From the NCBI RefSeq assembly GCF_024763615.1, contig NC_077223.1, forward strand, positions 97,402,627 through 97,466,626: DNA of 64,000 nucleotides, read 5' to 3'. The notes below the pieces were generated by a model. That model saw only the letters and a list, made by a program, of their open reading frames with translations. It ran no database searches and had not been told where the DNA came from. Below are positions 22,144 to 35,500 of this stretch, piece by piece. The stretch comes from Phlebotomus papatasi. Taxonomy: Eukaryota > Arthropoda > Insecta > Diptera > Psychodidae. Numbering within the stretch: position 1 is the first letter of the stretch; every line of letters starts with the position of its first letter. Made by a program: the position numbers and the translations under genes.

Positions 22144-23189
22144 TGTGATCCTTTTTGAATAATCCTCTAGAAATTATCCTTAAAGAATGCTTGAGCATTC
22201 AGGGAAAATTCTTAATCCCTTTCTTCCTTGCTTCTTGCAGAGCCACAAATATAAAAAAACACCTTTCAAAAATTCAAATGAAAAAATCACTGCAATTTTC
22301 AACACTTTTCCATCCACGTTTCTCTTTGGTGGTTCAGTTGATGAGCAAGTGGAGACGCAAAAGCGCAAGTTCTTCCTTTTATATTATTTCACCTGAGGCA
22401 GCAGTGACGACAGGTGGGGCGAGAATTATCGTTATGTTTAATAAGACAGATCAACAGAATCTTTATGTATTTATTCTAAGATGGTCCATTGGTATTACCC
22501 CAGCAAATTGACACTCTCACTTAGACATTAGCTGAAAGTATCCTTCTCCGCTGATTAATTTTTTAACCTACCCCATGTACGTCATCAACAGGAAAACAAT
22601 GCCTTTTTGCGCAAATTCATGCTTCTCGCAAAAAAGCGCAACTATCGACTATTTGTCCGGAGATGACAGAATTCGTAAAGAACTTCACACAGTTTTTAAA
22701 CAATTCACTCTTTGGGTATGTCGTATTGCTCATTTATGAACGTGATGCAAAAGTGATAAAAGAACCCGATCCGGCTGTTTGGTTGAGATTTTTCGCATTC
22801 ACTTCTAACGAATTTAAAAATGTTGTTTTAAAAAAAAGTACACTATCCACGTAAGTAATTTTCTTAATTTTTAGACTTAGCTTTTTTAAATTTAAATTTA
22901 ATTCCGGAATCAGGAAAATAATTTTTGTTTTCGAAAAATTCAAAATTAAGCCTAAAATACTCTAAATTATTATTATTAAATTTTATTTTCAATGCATTTA
23001 AGGGAATACTGCGTTATCCCAAATCCTAAGAGTTCAGTTCAAAATTATTCAAAATCTTTTACTAAGCAATTTTCTTTAAGAGGCTAATTAATAATAATAT
23101 TTTGATAAATTTTAAACTTAGAATTTAAAATGCAATATTTCGGATCTTTATGAATAATTATAAATTAATTGTTTCAAATATTTTTGTAA
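22144..23189. other. Upstream region of P450 copy 2
   Basis: Alignable with the copy 1 upstream region to about 22690, which marks the right edge of the duplicated block and so includes the presumed promoter. Beyond it is AT-rich sequence with no gene seen. Confidence 0.45.
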
Positions 23190-23191
23190 TA

Positions 23192-23615
23192 GGGTAACTG
23201 TGCCAAATTTCGGCATAGTTGCTTGCAAGCGCCAAGGTCTCAAGTTTTAAATGCAATATTATTAATACAAATTGAATATTTTTATTACTTCTCTTTAAGG
23301 AGTGTTGCTTGGAAACTTGTAGACTGTTTATCGTCTTTATTTACTCTAAAATCATTCTTAATACATTTTAAAATAAATAAAAATGGTGACATAGCTTTGG
23401 TGCCCTATTTCGGCCACCTTTATTCTCATAGTTCTTTGCCCATCGGGAATTCTTCAAATGTCTTTTTGCATCATCTTGTTTGTGGAATCTGCATTTTTTA
23501 TTATTCTTTTGCACTATATAATCTAGAGTATGTAAAATCCAAAAAATCATGAAAATTCGAGAAACAAAAAATATGGCCGCAATTGCAAGCTGGCCGGAAT
23601 TTGGCACACTTACCC
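23192..23615. mobile_element. TA-target element with pogo-like remnant, copy 2
   Basis: Ends GGGTAACTGTGCCAAATTTC and the inverse, with TA at 23190-23191 and 23616-23617. On the minus strand it keeps FHKQDDAKRHLKNS, matching the remnant in the 10.3-kb copy but degraded. Confidence 0.7.
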
Positions 23616-23953
23616 TAGTACTTACGAATTTAAGAATGTGTAATAATATATTTTATAACTTTTCTATAAATTGGCTGATTTACGTCCTCACACATAATAA
23701 ATGATGCCTAAATAACACAGTAACATAAAATTTTATTAACAGCAAAATTTCATTAGCTTCTAATACGTTTAGTGGTTTGAAAGAACACCGCATAAGTGAA
23801 CAGTATAACCTGAAATTTTGTTAGCAAAAAAAACAAATTAGTCAGCAGATATTCAATTTAATTTGCAGAAGATTAGTAAGTATTTTTTTGCAAAAATGGC
23901 AAGTAAAATTGAAAATTGGTAAGTAGTGAAATATTATTGACAAAAAGAAAATC

Positions 23954-24607
23954 AAGAAGTTATGGCTCTGTCATGTAATCGAAATACACATCCCTGTCTT
24001 TCTCAAATATTTTGCACATATCTATCCCAGTCTTTTGGACTCTTCTTCTTTTGAACTTGACACTAAATTAAATTTAGTTTAACAGAATTTTGTGACAAAG
24101 AATGAAACATCTAAGGGAAGAGTACCCCGGATCGGAATGTTAAGAGACATGCTCCATATTTAGTTGAAAATATAATCCACAAAACATTATTTGGTATTTT
24201 TATGTACGCTAATTGATACATTAGTGGTCCCTTTAACTATGTCTGTGCTTTTGAATTTTTAATTTTTACAATAAATTAATAAAAAATATATGTAATTTCA
24301 AACTTGCACTCTGTACCTCGGATCGTCAGGAATTTAATCAAGTGTTTTAGGGAAAATTGGTTTTATAAATTAAATCTGAGTTAATGCACTGTATTCTTGT
24401 GAGAGTTAAATGGTAAAAAGTAGCTAATAATTTTTAAAATATCATTTAATTTGGAGAAACAATGTGGTATTAACCTGACGATCCGAGGAACACTGCCGAT
24501 CGGTGGTACTCTTCCCTTGTATGCAAAATATTTGAGAAATAAAGGGTAGTGAATATCGATCACATGAAATTTTACCGATCTAAAAGGTGTGCCCGAGCCA
24601 TTATAAA
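23954..24607. mobile_element. GGCTC-ended MITE interrupted by another element
   Basis: Left end TTATGGCTCTGTCATG and right end AAAGGTGTGCCCGAGCCATT match, with divergence, the ends of the palindromic element at 38526-38795. Its middle is interrupted by the 24114-24517 insertion. Confidence 0.55.
24114..24517. mobile_element. AGGGAAGAGTACC-ended element, nested
   Basis: 404 bp with inverted ends AGGGAAGAGTACCCCGGATC and AGGGAAGAGTACCACCGATC, each followed by a second CCTCGGATCGTCAGG-like word. Inserted in the GGCTC-ended MITE; the uninterrupted relative at 38526-38795 supports the nesting. No coding frame. Confidence 0.6.
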
Positions 24608-24916
24608 TCAAATCCCTAATTTACTAACCAAAATGGATATTTTACTTAACAAAATTGAATTTTTTACTAACCACTTTTCATTTTTCGCTTACCAAATTTA
24701 ATTCTTTACTGCTCATTTCTTTATTTTTTTATTTCTATCTGCTATTTTAAACAGAAACTATAAAAAGAGCAAAATGTAATTCCAACCCCTTATTAAAATA
24801 TCAATGGAAATATTACAATAATTTTAAACATATTTTTAACCTCCTAATAGCATTTATTTCTAAATCACATGATATTATTTTTTTTTGTAATAACATTCTG
24901 CCTGTTTAACCGGTTT

Positions 24917-25063
24917 AACCCTTTAAGAACGAGTGAGATACCGGTGCCCAAAAACAAAAACAATTTTTATGACTATAGAAAGTTATTTTGTCCTCTAAAT
25001 AGTCAGAGAAATTATTTTTAATTTTTGGGATACTGCTGTCCCATCCATCCCTTAAGGGTTAAC
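24917..25063. mobile_element. Short TTAA-target MITE
   Basis: Begins TTAACCCTTTAAGAACGA and ends with the near-inverse (CCCTTAAGGGTTAA). Its subterminal words (GATACCGGTG, ACTGCTGTCCCAT) match the ends of the 38051-38832 element. A small deletion derivative of that family. Confidence 0.55.
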
Positions 25064-25064
25064 T

Positions 25065-27807
25065 GCCTAAAGGTTAAAGATAAAATGTCAAAGTATAAAC
25101 ATCTGTACTAAAAAGTTCCAGAGAACTAATCCTAAAATCTTTCGTACGCAATCTAAAATTTTGTCGATATGAAATCTCATAAAAATTAACGTATTTGAAT
25201 GAGAAAAACAATTTAATGTATTTTCACATTAAATTTATAAGTACATTACAATACTCAACTCAACAACATAAAAGAGTAAGCAAAGAGTTAAATATTTTCA
25301 AAGTCAAAAACAGTTGTTTTTCTTAATCTTAATCAAACATTTGCGATTTTTTGCGAACTTTCTTGGAATTGAAATCAGTGAGTATTTAGCATAAACATAT
25401 TTGATCAATAAATTTGTATTGGTCAATTAAAAAAATCTTTTATTCGGTAAAAAAAATTATAAATCGGGAATTTCCATTTTAATGTAAATGATTTAAATAT
25501 TTTCGAAAATTAATATGAAGGTTAATATTTTCCTGGTTATCCTAATACTATAGTACTTTATTGTTTTTAAGCTTCGAAAATTGTATGGACTTTGAGTTAA
25601 ATTGCAAAACCTGAATTAACAATTAAAGATAAGTAAGTTTAAGTTGCTTCACATCCAAAATATTTCGGATCACACTTCTTTCAAAAGGTATTGTCCAATA
25701 TATTCGATTTTTTGATTTAAACCAAAATCTCAATTGTATCCCCTAAAGACATTTCTTCGAATGAAGATTGAAGCTTTTGAAATGAAAGCTTAAAGAATTA
25801 AGACATTCAGAGAGTAATAATTTCTACAAAAAGATTAGAAAAAACTGAAAAGCTTTTATTTTATGGAGTCTCAATATTTTTGCGTATTCCATAATGAAGT
25901 TAGTCACTAAGTCTTTTCGCAAAAACATTATTCCAATGCCTTTGAAATAAATCAACAAGTAAGATTTCAAGTTTACAAGTGAAAATAAATTTCCTATGCC
26001 TAAACTTTTATTGTGCATTATAAAAACTAAGACGCAAAAGTTCTTCTGGAATTAAAGAATTTATTGTTGATTTTATTAATTATTTTAGAGTTCGAGGTCC
26101 TCAATCAAAATGCCAAATCATTCACAAGTCTTTAGAATTATCCCTCTTGTACTTTCTAGGAGATTTCAAGAGATTCGTGAGATATCTGGCCTTTGCTAAT
26201 TTATACCTTATCTTACCTATCCAACAATCAACTTCATTGTGAAAAGTGTCATTTGCAATTTTGCATCTCAATCATTGCGTAAATTTGCATAGTCAATTCC
26301 TAAATAAATAGTGCAAGAGACTCTGTTGTGTAGTGTTTTATTTGGCAAATAATACTCGCGTTTGGAGTGGTTGGACTTTGAAGTAAAGTCAAATGTTTCC
26401 AACAGTTACAAAAAGGAAGTTCATAGTAATTCTTTTCAGTATTTTCAAGAAAGGAAAAGTTTTCAATTAAGGTGACGATTGAGAATATTAAAAGACACTT
26501 GACTTTGGAAGAAGACGTAAACTTCAGTCTTTTCACCAATCATTGTGAATAGATGTGAAAAAAATTTCAATCAAAAGAATAATGGTAGAAGAAGACTCTT
26601 AAGAGATAATGATTAAAAAAAGACCACGAACAAAGGTTCAGTTTCTATTGAAATTATTTTCTTGGAGATGATTCTCTTAGAAATGTTCAACTATGAAAAG
26701 TTGTTTTTACGTCCTACTACCATCTCTTTTTGCTTAGTGATCACGTGAAGGTAGATAAAATAAGAGCTCCAAAATAAAGCCAAGAAGGGCGATAAACTCA
26801 AAATGAAAAGAGTCTCCCACTCACGTCTAAGTCACTCATTGGCTCAATATCAAGTACAAGAACAAGCCGTTGCAAAAGCACACAGAAATGACATTGAATT
26901 GCTAAACCTAAATATTTCAAATAGGAAAAATTCATACAAAACGAATATATTTACATTTCCTCCGTTGTTATAAACTCACTCAGTGCGATTTTTCGCACTT
27001 AGTTGCTATCCTCATTGATAAAAAAACGATCGACTGTGATCATATAATGCTTAAAATATTCGGGAAATACAACTAAAATGTGAAATTCCTCAAAAATCAA
27101 CTTTCCTCCAATACTAAATAGAAAAGTAATTGAAATGCAACTGCCTAGAACATTGTTCGTTTCTTTGTCCTAAATTTTTCACCAAAAGAACTATTTAGAG
27201 CACAGACGTATGGAATATGGATGTCAATCACAAAGGGAAATGCCTGTTTAGGTATGAATTAAGGTCGTGATTGCCTATATTAAACATAATAATTGACAAT
27301 CACTTAACAAATTGCGAAATGTCGTAATACGATAAAATGAAATTTTTATGCAAATATTCATTGAATGGCAATTTTTGTAGTTGAACAAAAAAAGAGGAAT
27401 TTTTTTGTCATTGCTTGGTCAATTGTTCAATACAAATTTGCAAAAAATTTCATATAAGTTGAAAAGGAGAGTTCTTTTTTTTATTTTTTATTCGAAAAAT
27501 TCACTTTCATTTGGATTCTTAATGCACCAAGAATCAACTGAAGTTGAATGTCTACTGGAGTGTTTACACTTCAAAATACAAGATATTTTGGGACTTAAAA
27601 TATGCTAAAATATCTTATTGAAGAAATTAGCGTTTATTTAGAGATCTCAATAGTTTCAAAAACACAATACACATAAGAAAATTATATTCAAGAAAGAGCT
27701 AAGATAATAATAATTAAGTTGCGAAGTTCAAAAGAAATTAGTGCAATAATTAATTCATTTGAGAATCCTTAGTATCCTGGACAAGTCTGAATCAGTTTCA
27801 AATGGTT
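25065..27807. other. Intergenic, no gene seen
   Basis: AT-rich sequence. Short open frames here have no recognisable motifs or conserved partners. Confidence 0.5.
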
Positions 27808-27809
27808 TA

Positions 27810-28021
27810 GGTGCGACCGGGGCAGCATTAGTCGGGGGTAGAAATGGACAGTGGGGTGTTATAGTTTTCCTTGGAAGGAAATTCGAGCAGACTACTGTTT
27901 ATGCAGAGTATTTATATTTCTCCCTATTCATTTAAATATTTATCAGTTTGATTCAAACATGTTTTCCACAATTTAAAGACAAAAAAAATCATTTGCTGGC
28001 TAAATCTGCCCCAGTCTCCCC
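27810..28021. mobile_element. GGGGC-ended TA-target MITE (type with NNCTGGCTAAATCTGCC)
   Basis: Right end CTAAATCTGCCCCAGTCTCC with TA after it; left end TAGGTGCGACCGGGGC is more decayed. The interior (ATTTAAATATTTATCAG, inverted in relatives) is shared with 41299-41727, 47598-47753 and 62031-62243. Confidence 0.55.
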
Positions 28022-28023
28022 TA

Positions 28024-29430
28024 AAACCTTCTTTTGGACGTAGTGGACTGAATAACAGACTTTTTGTCAGCCCTACATATGGGAGCTGATCACTAAATAA
28101 TAATTAGTCATTCTATATGTTAGTTCTCTGAATGTTGAAAAATTGTGATAAAGTCCAGTGCGCAGTGTTGCAAAAAATGTCCCCACCAGTTTCGTCCAAA
28201 TCTAGAGTAAAGATGTATAAAATTTTTATCATTTTTATTGTAAAACTTACCAAAGCATTCTAATATTGTCAAAAATTCTTTGTAAAACTGAACAAGAGAA
28301 CATTAACCCTCGAAGCGATCGTGAAGAATTAGAGGGCAAAAGTTAAGAAAGGCCTATTATACCATCTACTGCAAGACCGACAACTCATTCAAAACTGCCT
28401 TAATACGATACTTCGACTTATTTATAAATTGTTATAAATCTATTGTAAATAATCGATAAGACAATTTGGGACAAATCTTTACTGCAAAATTTTACAGACT
28501 AAAAATATTCTCGAGGATCAGTCTTCGTCTATTTGAATTCTTACTGTGTAGCAAAGTATAATGCAAAATCGATTTTAGAGCCCTATGAATTCGAGCACTC
28601 CGCAAAACTGGCACGCTTTTCCATCACTGTTTCATATACTAAGTCTTCCACTAAATTCTCATCCCTCGCATTAGGCATTAGTGAAGCATGTAATCGGCAT
28701 ACGTGGCTCGATTTGTATTTATTTTAAAGGTTAGTCATCTCTTAACAATATCCAATTACAATACCGATAGATATCGCAACTCAAGAAAAAAAATCTAACA
28801 AAGAGAGATGTTGAGTTTTATGTCATAAAATTGCATTTGCAGGAAGTCCTACTTCATTGCATTAACTTAAAAAAAAGAAGTCAAGCATATCGTTTACTTA
28901 AATAAACAGCGAACATAAACCATCGAGAATAACCTGTGAAAATTGGTTTAAATGCTTCAGAATTGTCGATTTCGACGCAAAGGACAAAAAGACCAAAAGC
29001 AATTGATGTCGCCTATCTGGAAGAGTTGCGGGACGAAGATGATAACATTTTCATTCGGAGGCAATAAACGTAACTCAGTCAGGTATTTTCAAGCACTCAC
29101 ATGCGTTAAAAAAAAACTAGTGTTGGCTGAAAGAGAGACAAAAATTCAAAAATGCACGTTTCTGGTATGAAATAAAGAGTTTTCAACATGGAACTGGTAC
29201 AGATGATATGAAATAAATATGGTTCTGATGTCTGGAACACAAAATGGTCATAACTTTCATCCGACGAAGCATCAACATCGACAGAACGACCAAATCGCTT
29301 AGAGAAGAAGATAATGCTTTGGTTTGGTAAGACTAATGGAGAATCATGTATTACCAGCTACTAAAAACAAGCCAAACTGTTGATGGGTATCGCGAAGAAC
29401 TACAACCAATCAATTTGCGCCCTGAAAATA
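28024..29430. other. Intergenic, possible old transposon debris
   Basis: Slightly GC-richer stretches at 28550-28720 and 28950-29350 look like former coding sequence (short open frames, no intact motif). I cannot assign them. Confidence 0.35.
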
Positions 29431-30687
29431 CAGGGTGGCTGAAAAAAAATGCAACAACTTTCAGAACGCATAGCTGTCAAACCGCTGGAGGCAGCGGTTT
29501 CATATCTTGCATAGTGGTAGTTCATTTTATTGGCTGAAAGCCTACAAAAGCATTTTTGATTATATTTTGTAAAACTTTTTTAAATCGTAATGGAACACAA
29601 ATGTGACAATTAAATGTCGTTACTTTTTGCAGGAAATGCAGAAGGAACTATCGTTAGGGCTCTTCAAAACCCTGAATGTAACTAAACTTTCCGTTTTTCG
29701 AAACATAACTTGGTACAGGGATACTAATAACATTTTAAAATACTTTGGTGGAGGTCAAAAAAAATTGCTTCATCGCTAGTCATCGTCCTCAAACGATCTC
29801 TGAGCATAGATCGCGAATAACCGTGAAATAAATATTGTTAAAGGACCTCTATATGGTGCCTTAAAAATCCTGAAAAGGACGAGATTACATCGATCCTCAA
29901 AAAGAAGTTATGCTCGATCGACGAAGGAGTAAATTCGCTTGCACGTTCCTGGTCAGTTCCAGAATGTCATTTTTTCTTAGAAGAAAAATTTTCAATTGAG
30001 CAATAGATGTGGAAACAAAATGATTGTGTCTATCTGAAGGAAAGATCATACGATAATTTAGACGTTCGAATGACCACCGGAAGTGAAGGACCACCTTATT
30101 TGAAGGTCTGGCATTCCTTGAAGACAAATTATTGCTTTCCACTAAGGTTTTTAGGCTATACCGTCAAAATGAATGCCAATGTGTTTCTGGAAATTGTCCT
30201 GGAAGGAGTGTTGGAGTCGTGGACAAACAAAAATTAGTAAGAAGTAATGGAAGTTCGATCAAGCCTCGACAACGTCGCAGAAATCACGAGCCGAACAAGA
30301 TTTGGCTAAAAAAAATGTTTCGCAGTTCATTTTGGGAAAACAATGACCTCAACGATTTTAGGATGCAAGATCGTTTGACTCCTCCAAAAGCAGAATTTTG
30401 TTGGTCAAGGTTGGGACTAAAAAGTAGCAAAATGTCGATGAGCTGAAGGCAGCCCTTCCTCGTGAATAGCAGGACATTCAGAAGGCTGCATTCGTGCAAA
30501 CCAAGATAGCGCTTCCGATAAACTTAAGGCTATAATTAAGTCAAAATAAGATCGTATTGAACAAAACCGATAATATTCTAAAATTTTGATGTATTTACTA
30601 CTATTTTTTCTTTATTTCAAAAAAGTTGAACAGAAAATGAAGATAATATAGCGCTTTAGTTTGTTGCACTTTTTTTCAGCCACCCTG
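29431..30687 (+). mobile_element. Decayed Tc1/mariner transposon
   Basis: Complete 1257-bp element with inverted ends CAGGGTGGCTGAAAAAAA (the right end adds GTGCAACAA) and TA at 29429-29430 and 30688-30689. The interior keeps a plus-strand transposase in pieces broken by stops and frameshifts. An N-terminal helix-turn-helix-like part is at about 29640-29760 (LFKTLNVTKLSVFRNI). A middle part is at about 30030-30230 (contains YLKERSYDNLDVRM and FLGYTVKMNANVFLE), and a C-terminal part is at about 30300-30460 (contains DRLTPPKAEF, DELKAAL). The order and phrases fit the Tc1/mariner superfamily of insects. The catalytic triad cannot be confirmed because of decay. Not active. Confidence 0.8.
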
Positions 30688-31372
30688 TATGTCCAGAATG
30701 GGAAAGAAAACTTAGTGGAGGACCTAGTACAGTTTTTTTAAATAATACGGAAAAACAGATATGATTATCAAATAAACAAACATAATATATAAAATTATGT
30801 TTGTTCCATATGTATATAACATTAAAAAAAATAAACAAAGCACATATACGACACTTCGGAGAGCAAGCAACAGTGTAGTCGTTATGTACAAAGACATGAA
30901 TGAATAAACAAAAATGATATATCTAACATTGTCAGTTTAGTAATAAACACCGGATGCCAAAATCATTTAACCTTCTATAACCTATGAGTAGTGTCATTTG
31001 TAATTAAAATTTTCCTATATTTTAAATGAGTGATGGGAGATAATGACAATTTGATAACTCTATCACCTTCTATCACTTTTTACCATATCTCCATTATCTT
31101 TAAAATAAATGAAATTTTCTTAAACGTTTTAGAATTTCCAAATAACTTCTTTGAGTCTCATATTGTGAAAATGTTTACTAACATACAGCAGTTCACAGAT
31201 TTAAAGATCAAATAATTGATCTTTTTGATTTATTATGCAGCATCAAAACTACCATATTTATATATATAATACTCTGATAACTCAAATCTTCACCATAATA
31301 ATTCTACTACAAAGTAGGTATGCTTAAAAATTTAAATATGAAATTTATAAAAATAAATACTTTAATATGTTT

Positions 31373-31675
31373 ATATGGCGAGTCGAGGAGTTGCTTCTTC
31401 AAATTGAAAGATCACAACTTCGATGGTATGAACATATTCAGCGCATGAATAGAAACAAATACCCATAAAAGCTCTGAAAGCTATTATGAGGAGGCGTCGA
31501 CCTCGAGCAGACCTAGGACAAGGTGGCTGAATCAAATTCAGAATCTTTTCTTGGAGCATCTTGAACGAAATCGAACATCATCCTGAAGTGGCGAGGGATC
31601 GACAGGCGTAGGCTGCTAAACAGAATGTCATGGACCCTCGACCCCAATAAGGATAAGCAGTTGAAAATGATGATG
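31373..31675 (+). pseudogene. 3' end of a LINE (RTE-like) ORF2, decayed
   Basis: Broken plus-strand frames give the C-terminal signature of RTE/BovB-like retrotransposons: SQLRWYEHIQRM, then RRRRPRA and, in another frame, RPRTRWLNQIQ, then VARDRQA and RMSWTLDPNKDKQ. They are separated by stops and frameshifts. A short ATG/GATGATG repeat closes it, as LINE 3' tails often do. 5'-truncated and dead. Confidence 0.75.
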
Positions 31676-32503
31676 ATGTTTATAGGGACAATGATTAATA
31701 GTTTTCAAAAAGGTTAAAGGTTTGAAAGGTCCTTTGGCACTTGCTTTAAAACCAAAAAAAAACTTAAGAAGTCTGTCAAAGAACTGAAGAAGAATACAAG
31801 ACAAATGCCGATTTACAGTACATTTAAATCAAAGCCCATGCGAGGGTACCTCTCGTAAGCTTTGAGGTATTTACGTTACAAATGTTATTATTATTATTAT
31901 TCATTAATGCAGCGGCAACTTGCCATTATGCATAAGGTTACAAATGAAATATGCTAAAATTCACCAGTTACGTTTGAATTCATCTCTTCGATCTCTTCTA
32001 TTCAGCGCCAGGTGTGAACTGTGAAAAATCAAAATCCAACTGACTTTCCGATAAAAGCCGCAAGATAGACTAAAAAACAATCTTATCAGTTTACAAAAAA
32101 TAAGCAAGTTTAAGCAGCAAAAAAGGCCAATAAAGAACCACATAAGTGAATGCAAATTTAAAAAAAAGCACTGGCTTGTGCCAAGCACAAAAATCTCAAA
32201 TCCTCTGCCAGCATCAATCATCTGATCCAGCTGTATCATTTCCAAAGTGAAGTAACAAAAAATTACTATAACGTACAAAAAGCTTTTATTCAAACTTATT
32301 CACAGTATACTGCATGTGCCACAGGACTTGTTATTTTCGCAACTATTTTACATTAAAATTGATAATACCAACAAACAGTAATAAAATAATATAAATTCCT
32401 CATTTGCCAATACTTTTTCTAAATTATAAACCACAATTTTTTTTCTTATTTACCTGTTTCGACTCTGTTTTCTTTTATTGCATAATTTTATACTTTTCTA
32501 TTC
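31676..32503. other. 3' flank of the reductase gene
   Basis: AT-rich, with an ATT microsatellite at about 31886-31902. The 110-codon minus frame at 31961-32293 has no recognisable motif and is downstream of the FAR stop. Confidence 0.4.
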
Positions 32504-35500
32504 TTAATCAGCTAAAATGGAGATTTCTTTCCTCTCAAAGAGACTGAAGAGAGGTTCCTTGAGATTGAATACAGAAAGGAGGTACCAGATGAGTAAACCG
32601 CCCAATACGAATTTCGCTGTAACATCCAATACGTACAAACTGAAAGATAGAAAAATGTAAATTAACATCAATCTGCGAAGAAGGATGGATTTTGAACGTA
32701 CACTTTCAGCTGCATCCTGGCTTTAGGAAGAGTTGTAAGCGGTTCCTTCAAGCAGTACTGCCTTCCGCCTAAGATTACTTTCTTGAGGTATTCCACGTTA
32801 TCTATAGAAACCGTATCCATTGTAAAAATCTTTTCGTCCACTGAGTTTAATTTTCCGAACAGGCCTTTGAAGTTTTCCGATCGGAAGTCCCATTGTCTCG
32901 TTGTGAAGAATTGCAGAACCTCAAGACCATCAGAAATTCGTGTCTGAATTCTCACCATGCTGGAAAAAATAGATACAATACTGTGTAAGAAGTATTTTCA
33001 CAACAATAAAAAATGACCAGGAATTTTTGTAAGAGATGCTTCAATTAAAAACGTTCTGGTCTAAAGCGCTGTTAATGTCCTGGAAAGGTTTTTCTAAAGC
33101 ATAAATTTACACATTCTCACTCTTTGTTTATTGAGAAATTATCATTAAGGGAAAATGTAAATTGCAATAAATGTTGGGATAAATGACAAGTGAAATAATT
33201 AATTATACTTGCAGTTGATACGATACTGTTGTTATAGATTTAAATATTCGTTGAGAAATCTGAGAATTATCTACATAACAAAATACGTTGTTTAGCTTCA
33301 AAGAAAAAAAACATTCCTCAATATTTTAAACCACTTTTCTAAAGATTCGAGCAATAAATTGTTACAACTTAGTGTAAATAAAATATGTTAATATAATTTA
33401 TACAGATGAAAGAATTCGAGTAAATACAAGTTTTCAAATGTCTTTTACGCTATCTTAATAGTGTTCAAACGAGTCTTTTAGCTTTTAATAAACAATTATA
33501 TTATTTTACTGTTTAAATGTTAAAGCTATAAAATGGTAAATACTCGATTTTGAAAGGTAAACAGAAAAAAGGCAATGATGAAAATTAGATATTTGGCAAT
33601 TAGATAAAAAGATATACCCAATGTAAGAAACGAACAATAAATGAAATTTGATAATATCAGTTGGATCATTGGAAGATTGGATTATTCAATCTTTGAACCG
33701 TGCTTTTCAAACCTTTTGAATTTGCACAGTTTCGCTATTATACTTTCATTCTATTTACGTTAACCTATCACTCAACTATTTTGATATTAAACTTATTTAA
33801 AAATTAGTTTAGTCATTAAAATGGTAATGTTCAGTAAAAAATGGTAGAAAATCGTACCGGTCAGGTAAATATTCTATATTTGCAAATAAATAACGTAAAA
33901 TTGATCTTGAGATGCAAAGATAATTCATAACTTCTTTATTTTTTTTTATGTCGAGAATACTAATCTATTTCATGGGTTTATGAATTCCATTTTAATTATC
34001 AACTTCTCAAATTGAAAATTTAATTGATCATTTATACGAATATACTGGACATCCTTTTGTAATCTGTTTTATTCTTTTTTTAAATTATTTTCTGTTAAAA
34101 AAATATTTTTGGCTAATCATGTACTTTATTCTTTCTTAATATTATACGCTTTTAAACTTAAAACTTTATAGCGCCCCCTAAGAACAACTTACTTATATTT
34201 CACGGTAATAATTTTTATTTTAAAATTTTAATTTCTTTAGTTTTTCTCATATTTTATGACTAAAGAATCTCATATTTTATGATGAAAAAAAACTATGGTA
34301 TTATAACTGGAATAAAGTAGGTATATTTTATTATTTGCAATAAAAATAAACTACGTATATTTAAATTTTATTTCGCAATAAAATATGAAATAAAACTAAT
34401 TTTGTAGAACTTACTTTATTATCTCATCAAACAAAAATTCAAAAAAACATTTGCAGAAATTGAAAAACTATCATTTTCTAATTTTTAACCTTGATGAAAC
34501 TTTTCTAAATAAATACTTAGTATAGCCTTTTACAAATAAGGATTTAGAAAGCGATTATAGCTAAATAAAATAAATAAATAAATAAAAGTTGAAAAGACTT
34601 TTGCGTCATTTGGCAAAAACATATTACTGCTTTCCTAAAATAAAGACTTTTTTAATGTTTCGAAGTATGGTCTCAATTCTAAGTCTAAGGTCAAAATCAA
34701 AATCAAGATAATTTCAAGATTTTGGTATTCTGAACCAAAAAAAAACAAGATTCAAGATGTAAAATCCGTCAAATGTTTTGAATTCTTGAAATCCAAGACA
34801 TAAATCGTGTAGATTTCGAGATTTGCCATTCTTAAACCAATATTTCAAAATTTCAGGACCTCAAATTTTTGTTGTCTTAAGGCGTCTACACATTGGGAGC
34901 AATTTTCGTCAAAAATTGCGTTTTTGACAGAAATTTGACGTTTCCCCCTATAACGCTGCAGGGAATTTCCTTCAAAAAAGCAATTTTTGACAAAAATTGC
35001 TCCCAATGTGTAGAGGCCATTAAAATAATTCCAAGAACCTCTCGGAGATGCTTGTAACTTTCAAGAATATCTCTATAAAATATGGTACAAAAAGAGATTT
35101 TCTTTTAAAAAATAATGCGTTTGATCTTTTAACTTATGGCCTCTACACATTCGGAGTAGTTTTTGTCAAAAATCGCTTTTTTGAAGAAAATTGCCTGGAC
35201 TGCTGTAGGTAGGTAAAAACCTCAAAATTCTGTCAAAAATTCAATTTTTGACGAAAATTGCACCCAATGTGTAGAAGCCTTTAATCGAAATGGTACATAT
35301 TTTTAGATATAGGTATTGAAATACAATACGCTGAGAATACCTGCAAAAGAATCACAACTTGCATAAGCTTTTTATGATTTATCACAGGTCACAAGTTTTT
35401 TTCACAATTTTAGCTCATATTATTTAATACAGCTGTTAATTTTTCTAATTTATATGATGAAATTTCAAAAAAGTCAGCAGAGAATTAAATGTACTTGTCA

